Positions 58,806 through 64,000 of a stretch of DNA of 64,000 bases are shown in pieces. The stretch is from Streptomyces sp. NBC_00414 (GTDB taxonomy: Bacteria > Actinomycetota > Actinomycetes > Streptomycetales > Streptomycetaceae). Position numbers and translations under genes: made by a program. How positions within the stretch are numbered: the stretch's first letter is position 1; each line of letters starts with the position of its first letter. The notes under the pieces were generated by a model. It worked only from the letters and a program-made list of their open reading frames with translations. It was not told the origin of the DNA and searched no databases. The stretch is from assembly GCF_036038375.1 (NCBI RefSeq), contig NZ_CP107935.1, positions 682,001-746,000 on the forward strand, in the 5' to 3' direction.

Positions 58806-59939
58806 ATGACCACTCACGTCACGATCATCGGCGCCGGACTCGGCGGACTCACCCTGGCCCGCGTCCTGCACATCCACGGCATCCCGGCCACCGTCTACGA
58901 GGCGGAGGCGTCGGCGACGGCACGTTCGCAGGGCGGAATGCTCGACATCCACGACTACAACGGCCAGCTCGCCCTGGAGGCGGCCGGCCTGACCGACGAG
59001 TTCCGCAGCCTCATCCTGGAGGGCCGGGAGGCGATACGGGTCCTCGATCCGGACGGAACCGTCCTGTTCGAGAAGGCCGACGACGGCACCGGCGTACGCC
59101 CCGAGGTGCTGCGCGGCGAACTGCGGCAGATGCTGCTCGACTCGCTTCCGGCCGGCACCGTCCGGTGGGGGCACAAGGCCGGCGGCACCCGTGCCCTCGG
59201 CGAGGGGCGCCACGAGGTGACCTTCGCCGACGGCACCACCGTCGAAACGAACCTGCTGGTCGGCGCGGACGGCGCATGGTCCCGGGTCAGGCCGCTGCTC
59301 TCCGCCTCGGCACCCGAGTACATCGGCATGTCGTTCATCGAGACCTACCTGTTCGACAGCGACACCCGGCACCCGGCCGCCGCCAAAGCGGTCGGCGGCG
59401 GATCGCTGTTCGCGCTCACGCCGGGCAAGGGGATCCTCGCCCACCGGGAGAGCGGCGGCACCCTCCACACCTACGTGATGCTCACCAGGTCGCAGGAGTG
59501 GTTCGCGGGCATCGACTTCACCGATTCCGCCGCGACCGTCGCGCGGGTCTCCCAGGAGTTCGACGGCTGGGCGCCGGAGCTCACCGCCCTGATCACCGAC
59601 GGTGAGACCGCACCGGTCCTGCGCCCCCTCAACGCCCTGCCCGTCGGGCACCGGTGGGACCGGGTGCCGGGGGTGACCCTGCTGGGCGACGCCGCCCACC
59701 TCTCCGTCCCGAACGGCGAAGGCGCCAACCTGGCCATGTACGACGGCTCGGAGCTCGGCAGGGCCCTCGCCGCCCACCCCGACGACGTCGAAGCCGCCCT
59801 CACCGAGTACGAGCAGGCCATGTTCACGCGCGGCGCCGAAGCCGCCGCCGACGGAACCCAGCTCCACGAACTCCTGTACGGCGACAAGACACCCCACAGC
59901 CTGATCGACATGTTCACCGAACCCGAGCCGACGCCGTGA
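58806..59939 (+). CDS. FAD-dependent monooxygenase, TetX/Rox-like
   Basis: A class A flavoprotein monooxygenase of 377 residues. The FAD motif is IIGAGLGGLTLARVLHIHGI (about 8-27), followed by YEAEASATARSQGGMLDIHD, in which the GG-x-LDIH stretch is characteristic of the TetX group. The NAD(P)H/FAD motif LVGADGAWSRVRP and the second FAD motif GDAAHLSVPNGEGANLAMYD are intact. TetX hydroxylates and destroys tetracyclines, but most environmental relatives have unknown substrates. AAGGAAG lies before the ATG. It stands alone; the upstream 150 bases contain repeated TGTCGGT units. Confidence 0.83.
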   Translation: MTTHVTIIGAGLGGLTLARVLHIHGIPATVYEAEASATARSQGGMLDIHDYNGQLALEAAGLTDEFRSLILEGREAIRVLDPDGTVLFEKADDGTGVRPEVLRGELRQMLLDSLPAGTVRWGHKAGGTRALGEGRHEVTFADGTTVETNLLVGADGAWSRVRPLLSASAPEYIGMSFIETYLFDSDTRHPAAAKAVGGGSLFALTPGKGILAHRESGGTLHTYVMLTRSQEWFAGIDFTDSAATVARVSQEFDGWAPELTALITDGETAPVLRPLNALPVGHRWDRVPGVTLLGDAAHLSVPNGEGANLAMYDGSELGRALAAHPDDVEAALTEYEQAMFTRGAEAAADGTQLHELLYGDKTPHSLIDMFTEPEPTP

Positions 59940-60121
59940 CCGCAGGGCGATCACCGCGCTGAGGGAAGTGGCGGGCACGGGCGGCCCTCGTACACCGTCA
60001 GGGCCCTCATGGGCTGTCCGGGCCGTCGTGGGCTGTCGGGCCCTCATGCAACGTGAGGGCTCATGACGCCATACGGGCACTCGTGACGTCGAACGTGCAT
60101 ACGTGTCCGCAGTTCGCGGGC

Positions 60122-60592
60122 ATGCGCCAAGGCATGAACCAACCGAACGACGGTCCCGACCACGCCCATCGGCGTCCCCCGGGCGTCAGTGACGAGACCG
60201 TGGAAGCGCTCGGTGCTCTGTCCAAGGCGCTGGAGACCACCGAGCGGGCCCGGGGGCACCTGTACTCCTTCCACCAACTGACCGGAGGAGCCGACCTGGA
60301 GCTGGACCGCGCGGTCCGGCTCCTCCGCGAGGCGGGCCACACCGAGTACGCCGACCGCGTGGAGCGCGAGGTCCTGGGCCGCAACGTGATCCCCGGCCAC
60401 TGGACGTTCCAGATCGTCGAGGCCTACGACGAGACCTACTACCAGCCGTTCAGAGACCTGGAGCGAAGCGCGCTGCGCGACCTCGTCGACGGACGCGACC
60501 ATCTTTTCGAAGCCGAGATGAAGGAGGACCGGCGCACGACGGGCCACCGCGATCACACCGCCCGCCCCGACAGCCCGGACACTCCGTCCTAG
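60122..60592 (+). CDS. small protein of unknown function
   Basis: A roughly 156-residue hydrophilic protein, probably helical (DETVEALGALSKALETTERA, DLELDRAVRLLREAG), with EREVLGRNVIPGHWTFQIVE and DETYYQPFRDLERSALRDLV as its most distinctive stretches. These look like a conserved actinobacterial family, but I cannot name it. The ATG at 60122 is one of three possible starts (60053, 60122, 60134). It is convergent with the RibD-like gene 25 bases away. Confidence 0.6.
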   Translation: MRQGMNQPNDGPDHAHRRPPGVSDETVEALGALSKALETTERARGHLYSFHQLTGGADLELDRAVRLLREAGHTEYADRVEREVLGRNVIPGHWTFQIVEAYDETYYQPFRDLERSALRDLVDGRDHLFEAEMKEDRRTTGHRDHTARPDSPDTPS

Positions 60593-60616
60593 CCCGGCCA
60601 CGGCCCCTGTCCCGGC

Positions 60617-61255
60617 TCAGGGAGGTGTGCCGAGGAAGTCGGTGACTCCCTGGTACTCGCCCGTGGATGCCTGGCCCGTTGTCGCGTATTCGAGGAGCAG
60701 CAGGCCGGTCGGTGTCGCTTCGTGGTGGACGAGTCGGAGGCCGGACGGGGTGCCCGGGCCGGTCAGCAGTCGTCGGCCGGTCCGCAGCACCGTGGGCGCG
60801 ACGACGAGACGGAGCGTGTCGATCAGGCCCGCCGCGAGCAGTGCCTCGCCCAGACGGGCGCTGCCGTGGATCTGGAGTTCCCGTCCCGGTCGCGTCTTCA
60901 GCTCGGCGACCGTCCGGACCGGGTCGCCCTTGAGCACGGTCGTGGGGTGCCAGGTCCCCTCGGCGAGGGTGTTCGACACGACGTACTTCGGCAGCGCGTT
61001 CATCCGCCCGGTGAACGGATCGGCCGGGTCGGTGATCTTCGGCCAGTCGCGGGCGAACGCCTCGTAGGTGCGGCGGCCGAGCAGCAGGCCGTCGGCGAGG
61101 TCGAGCCAGTCGGAGACCCGCTGGACGAACGCCCCGTCGATGTGGGGCACGAGCCAGCCGCCCCGGGTGAACCCGTCGCTGGTGTCCTCGTCCGGCGAGC
61201 CGGGACCCTGGCTGACCCCGTCGAGCGTGACGAACTCGGTGAGGGTGATCCTCAT
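60617..61255 (-). CDS. dihydrofolate reductase-fold protein (RibD C-terminal family)
   Basis: A 212-residue protein of the YyaP/RibD C-terminal family: MRITLTEFVTLDGVSQGPGS at the start, LLLGRRTYEAFARDWP for cofactor binding, YVVSNTL and ELQIHGSARLGEALLAAGLI. Such proteins are NAD(P)H-dependent reductases of unknown substrate, often in operons with SRPBCC and ArsR genes. The ATG at 61255 overlaps the AHSA1 stop (ATGA). Confidence 0.86.
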   Translation of the reverse strand: MRITLTEFVTLDGVSQGPGSPDEDTSDGFTRGGWLVPHIDGAFVQRVSDWLDLADGLLLGRRTYEAFARDWPKITDPADPFTGRMNALPKYVVSNTLAEGTWHPTTVLKGDPVRTVAELKTRPGRELQIHGSARLGEALLAAGLIDTLRLVVAPTVLRTGRRLLTGPGTPSGLRLVHHEATPTGLLLLEYATTGQASTGEYQGVTDFLGTPP

Positions 61256-61728
61256 CGCGGGGCCATGCTCTCGGCGAGCGCGGCCAGCTGACCGGCGACC
61301 GTTCCCCAGCCCTCGGCGAAGCCGAGCTTGTCGTGACGAGCACGGGACTCCGGGTCCCCGTGCCGGACGAGCATCCGGTAGTCCGTGCCGTCCGGGTGGT
61401 CGAGCAGCGTGATGGTGGCGGTCATCGTGACCGGGGCGGGATTGGCCGGACGCCACGTGCTGTCGATCGCGTTGGTGAACACGATCCGATGGAGTTCGTC
61501 GACGGCGAGGAAACACGCGTCCAGGTGGGGGACGAACTCGCTGCCGTCCTCGCTCATCCGGGTCACGAACGCCCCGCCGGGCCGCGCTTCCAGACGGTCC
61601 ACCCGACAGCGCATCGGGGCCGGCAGCCACCACTTCTCAAGCCGGGACGGGTCGGTCCAGGCGCTCCACACGGTCGCACGCGGGGCGCGGATGATCCGCT
61701 CCAGGCCGAGGTCGAGGTCGGGATTCAC
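61252..61728 (-). CDS. SRPBCC/AHSA1 domain protein
   Basis: A 158-residue hydrophobic-ligand-binding fold protein; family marks are LERIIRAPRATVWSAWTDPS, LEKWWLPAPM and the C-terminal EGWGTVAGQLAALAE. The GTG start overlaps the arsR stop (GTGA), giving the common ArsR-AHSA1 pair. Function is unknown; binding of a small hydrophobic molecule is assumed from the fold. Confidence 0.87.
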   Translation of the reverse strand: MNPDLDLGLERIIRAPRATVWSAWTDPSRLEKWWLPAPMRCRVDRLEARPGGAFVTRMSEDGSEFVPHLDACFLAVDELHRIVFTNAIDSTWRPANPAPVTMTATITLLDHPDGTDYRMLVRHGDPESRARHDKLGFAEGWGTVAGQLAALAESMAPR

Positions 61729-62063
61729 TGTCTGTTCTCCTCCGGGTCGGTGACGAACTGTTCGAGGCGGTCGGTGCGCTCCTCCCATATCCGGCGCTGC
61801 TCCGCGAGCCAGTCGTCGACGAGAGCGAGCCGCTCGCGGTTGAGCACACAGGTGCGCACCCGGCCCGACTTGACCGTGCGGATGAGCCCGTTCGCTTCGA
61901 GCGTCCGCACGTGCTTCATGAACGAGGGGAGGGTCATGGGGAACTCGCGGGCGAGTTCCCCGACGCTCGTTGAGCCGCGGCCGAGACGCCGGACCACGGC
62001 GCGCCGCGTCGGGTCGGCGAGGGCGACGAACACGCCATCCAGTTGCGCCGAATACTGTGCCAT
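61725..62063 (-). CDS. ArsR family transcriptional regulator
   Basis: A 112-residue winged-helix repressor without metal-binding cysteines in the recognition helix: FVALADPTRRAVVRRLGRGS, SVGELAREFPMTLPSFMKHV, RTLEANGLIRTVKSGRVRTC. It heads the three-gene operon with AHSA1 and RibD-like proteins and probably regulates it. The FPMTLPSFMKHV helix is typical of the SdpR-like/AHSA1-associated branch. Confidence 0.87.
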   Translation of the reverse strand: MAQYSAQLDGVFVALADPTRRAVVRRLGRGSTSVGELAREFPMTLPSFMKHVRTLEANGLIRTVKSGRVRTCVLNRERLALVDDWLAEQRRIWEERTDRLEQFVTDPEENRQ

Positions 62064-62117
62064 GCGGCTAAGTATTGCGAGCTGCGGCAGTCAGCGCAAG
62101 GGAACACAACACAGGGC

Positions 62118-63068
62118 TCAGGCGGCTTCGGCGGGACCTTCCGTCCGCGACTCGGCCGGTTCCTCGCTTTTGTTCAGCCCGCTCAGCTCGGCGGTGAACT
62201 GCGCACCGGCGAGCAGGGCGAGGTTGGAGAGCCACAGCCAGATGAGGAAGACCACCGCGCCCGCGAGGGAGCCGTAGAGCCTGCTGTAGGTGCCGAGTGC
62301 TGAGGCGTACAGGGCGAACCCGCCGGAGACGATGAGCCACAGGCCGGCTGCCAGGATGCCGCCGGGGACGCTGTGCTTCCGGCGGCGGGCCGGTACGGGT
62401 CCGGTGTGGAAGACGATGACGACGAGCAGCGCCACGAGGCACAGCAGGAGGGGCCAGCGCAGCAGGTCCCAGGTCCACGCGGCCATCGCGTCGAGGCCGA
62501 GGAGGTGGCCGGTGGTCTCGGCGATCGGCCCGGTCAGCAGCAGGAGGAGTGCGCTGACGAGCAGCAGCCCCAGGAGGGCGAGGGCGGTGAGCAGGATGCG
62601 CGGGGCCGTGTGCCAGGGCGACCGGTGGTCGGCCTTGTGGTGCATACGGTGCAGGGCGCGGCGGAAGACGGCGAGGTAGCTGGACGCGGACCACAGGGCA
62701 CTCACGGTGCCGCCGGCCAGCAGCGTCCAGGCGGCGGAGCCGTCCTTCAACGTATGGGTCAGCACGTTGTGCAGCTGGGTGCCCGACTGGTCCGGGGCGT
62801 AGGCGGTGACGTGGGCGATGAAGTCCTCGGCGGTGCCCGGGCTGATCATGCTGAAGGCGATGACGGTGACGAACAGGGAGGGCAGGACGGCCAGGATCGC
62901 GTAGTAGGTGAGGGCGGCCGCGTAGTCGGAGACGTCGTCGCGCCACATCGACACCGGTGTGCGGCGCAGCGCGACCCCCCAGGCCGCGGGGGTCCGGCCG
63001 GCACGCCATACCGGCTTCAGCACGTGTGGCCCGCCGCCGGTGACGGCGGGCCGTGGCTCAGCGGACAT
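62118..63068 (-). CDS. YihY/virulence factor BrkB family membrane protein
   Basis: A 316-residue integral membrane protein with about six helices. Family marks are DYAAALTYYAILAVLPSLFV in the first helix, GTVSALWSASSYLAVFRRAL and YGSLAGAVVFLIWLWLSNLA near the end. YihY proteins are widespread and of unclear transport function. It overlaps the AmaP-like gene by 11 bases and belongs to the envelope-protein group at the right edge. Confidence 0.88.
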   Translation of the reverse strand: MSAEPRPAVTGGGPHVLKPVWRAGRTPAAWGVALRRTPVSMWRDDVSDYAAALTYYAILAVLPSLFVTVIAFSMISPGTAEDFIAHVTAYAPDQSGTQLHNVLTHTLKDGSAAWTLLAGGTVSALWSASSYLAVFRRALHRMHHKADHRSPWHTAPRILLTALALLGLLLVSALLLLLTGPIAETTGHLLGLDAMAAWTWDLLRWPLLLCLVALLVVIVFHTGPVPARRRKHSVPGGILAAGLWLIVSGGFALYASALGTYSRLYGSLAGAVVFLIWLWLSNLALLAGAQFTAELSGLNKSEEPAESRTEGPAEAA

Positions 63069-63639
63069 GAGGCCTACCGTGCGAGCGTGCGGAGAAGTGG
63101 ACGCGCGTCCGCACGGTGTACGGGGTGAGTGAGGTCTCCGTCCGGTCGGCCAGCTCTGCGAGGGCGGGCAGGACGGCGGCCGGGGCCACGTCGGGCCGGA
63201 GCCAGACGTGCAGCTGTACCTGCAGTTGCTTCTGCCGTGCGAGCACTCGGGTGCGGCAGCGGGTGACGCCGCCGATCCCGGCCGCGTGCCGGGTCACGGC
63301 GTCCTCCAGGGCCCGGGTCCGCAGGGTTCCGCCGGGTGTCGGCAGGGGCACCGACGGGCGGACCCCGCTGCGCAGCAGACGGAAGCACCACAGGGCGAAC
63401 AGTGCGGTCGCCGCGATCGACACAGCCATGACGAAGGGCGTCCACCAGCCCGTCGTGCGCAGTTCGGCGAGTCCCGACCGGTCCACCAGTACGGTGCCGG
63501 GACCGGCGTCGGGCCACCAGGCCGGGAGGCGCGTGGCCCAGGACGCCCCGGTGAGGGCGAGCCAGACACCACCGAGGAGAAACACCAGGCCGACAACGGC
63601 GAGGGCGGTCCGGTTCAGGACCGTACGGGAACGTTGCAT
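63058..63639 (-). CDS. amaP: AmaP-like membrane anchor of the Asp23/Gls24 system
   Basis: A 193-residue protein with two membrane helices (about 10-30 and 65-88) and a C-terminal domain related to Asp23/Gls24 envelope-stress proteins (about 105-180: TRHAAGIGGVTRCRTRVLAR and VQLHVWLRPDVAPAAVLPAL). In Gram-positive bacteria AmaP anchors Asp23 to the membrane. Its start overlaps the stop of the next gene upstream (TGATG). Confidence 0.75.
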   Translation of the reverse strand: MQRSRTVLNRTALAVVGLVFLLGGVWLALTGASWATRLPAWWPDAGPGTVLVDRSGLAELRTTGWWTPFVMAVSIAATALFALWCFRLLRSGVRPSVPLPTPGGTLRTRALEDAVTRHAAGIGGVTRCRTRVLARQKQLQVQLHVWLRPDVAPAAVLPALAELADRTETSLTPYTVRTRVHFSARSHGRPHVR

Positions 63640-64000
63640 CAGGGGGTTGCTCCTTCGAGGGCCGTGTTGTCGGCACCGGCCGTGAGCGTACGCTGCGCTC
63701 CCCTGCCGTCCTTGACCGTCGTCCCTGGATCCCAGGTGGGCTCGGGCCTGACTCTGACGCGCAGTCGCGGTACGCGCCGCAGACTGCAGCCCTCCAGCAC
63801 CCGGCGGGCCGCTTGCCGCGCTTCGTCGAGTGCGAGGGCACGGTCACCGAAGGCCAGGCCGGCCCGGACGGTGGCACGGCGGCGGCGCACCCGCACCTTC
63901 ACGGCGCCGATCCCCTGCGTCTCTCCCACGGCTTCCCTCACCATCGCGGCGACCGCCGTACGATCCAGGGCCGCGCGCAGGTGCGGAGCGGGCGCGGTGA
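63639..64000 (-). CDS. Asp23/Gls24-like or associated protein, truncated at the right edge
   Basis: The frame is open from the stop at 63639 to the window end, so the start lies beyond 64000. About 120 residues are visible, with DRTAVAAMVREAVGETQGIG, VRRRRATVRAGLAFGDRALA and a basic/hydrophobic alternation like that of Asp23-related proteins. An internal ATG at 63944 could be a start but the upstream codons look coding. It overlaps amaP and belongs to the same operon. Confidence 0.6.
   Translation of the reverse strand, partial: TAPAPHLRAALDRTAVAAMVREAVGETQGIGAVKVRVRRRRATVRAGLAFGDRALALDEARQAARRVLEGCSLRRVPRLRVRVRPEPTWDPGTTVKDGRGAQRTLTAGADNTALEGATP

Noticed and set aside
60617..61633. Longer RibD-like protein of 338 residues
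   Set aside because: The added part overlaps the AHSA1 gene in another frame. The ATGA overlap at 61255 gives the family's usual length and start MRITLTEFVTLDG.
1..64000. CRISPR arrays, rRNA/tRNA genes, insertion sequences, prophage or integrative-element ends
   Set aside because: Looked for regularly spaced repeats, tRNA-like cloverleafs, transposase/integrase motifs and att-like duplications; none convincing.

Overview
The window is chromosomal DNA of a Streptomyces (or very close actinobacterium). The evidence is very high G+C with G/C-rich third codon positions, many GTG starts, dense ATGA/GTGA/TGATG stop-start overlaps, LuxR-type two-component pairs, an SenS/SenR/HbpS locus, a DmdR/IdeR-type iron box, a single bldA-type TTA codon and dispersed repeats typical of Streptomyces chromosomes. 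I see no rRNA, tRNA, CRISPR, transposase, integrase or attachment site. The region reads as accessory metabolism plus sensing rather than a mobile island.

Layout. 1-6702: a sulfonate/nitrate-type ABC importer (permease, ATPase, Tat-type lipoprotein) co-transcribed with a cytoplasmic Cys-type sulfatase and a secreted GH43 enzyme, ending in a strong terminator. 6772-8225: a TetR regulator and a DJ-1/PfpI protein, each preceded by the same 15-bp operator. 8340-15446: a catabolic operon that matches the D-apionate to L-erythrulose to D-erythrose-4-phosphate route (apnO, oiaC, lerI, derI, lerK, MFS permease), with a divergent FadR-type GntR regulator. 15577-18347: SenR, SenS and HbpS with a perfect 26-bp palindrome in the divergent promoter. 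18408-18902: a small nucleotidyltransferase.

18925-33702: an alpha-glucan utilisation locus: GH13 alpha-glucosidase, sugar ABC importer without its own ATPase, LacI regulator, and two very large secreted proteins with discoidin, FN3, CARDB and CBM modules plus a GH87-type beta-helix catalytic domain. This would let the cell digest alpha-1,3-glucan outside, import the oligomers and hydrolyse them inside. 33950-37713: an overlapping operon of PAS-GAF-SpoIIE phosphatase, a stand-alone cobalamin-binding protein with the CarH-type W-x9-EH light-sensor motif, a STAS protein and a MarR regulator. This is the most unusual system in the window. 37773-39388: a NarL-type two-component pair, separated from two DksA/TraR zinc-finger proteins and an MreB/Hsp70-like protein (39790-41523) by an array of inverted repeats.

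41515-47226: an MHYT membrane sensor, an MFS/LysR pair and an MFS/MarR pair, both divergently arranged. 47675-49710: DUF485 protein and acetate-type symporter, with the only TTA codon noticed in the window. 49770-54270: iron-box-controlled siderophore importer. 54278-58596: an amidohydrolase and an M19-like protein facing an IclR regulator and an ornithine-cyclodeaminase-like protein. 58806-59939: a TetX-like flavoprotein. 60122-62063: a small conserved-looking protein and an ArsR/AHSA1/RibD-like operon. 62118-64000: YihY and AmaP/Asp23-type envelope proteins running off the right edge.

Starts were chosen by ribosome binding site, overlap with the upstream stop and family length. Function calls rest on motifs read by eye; no database search was possible.
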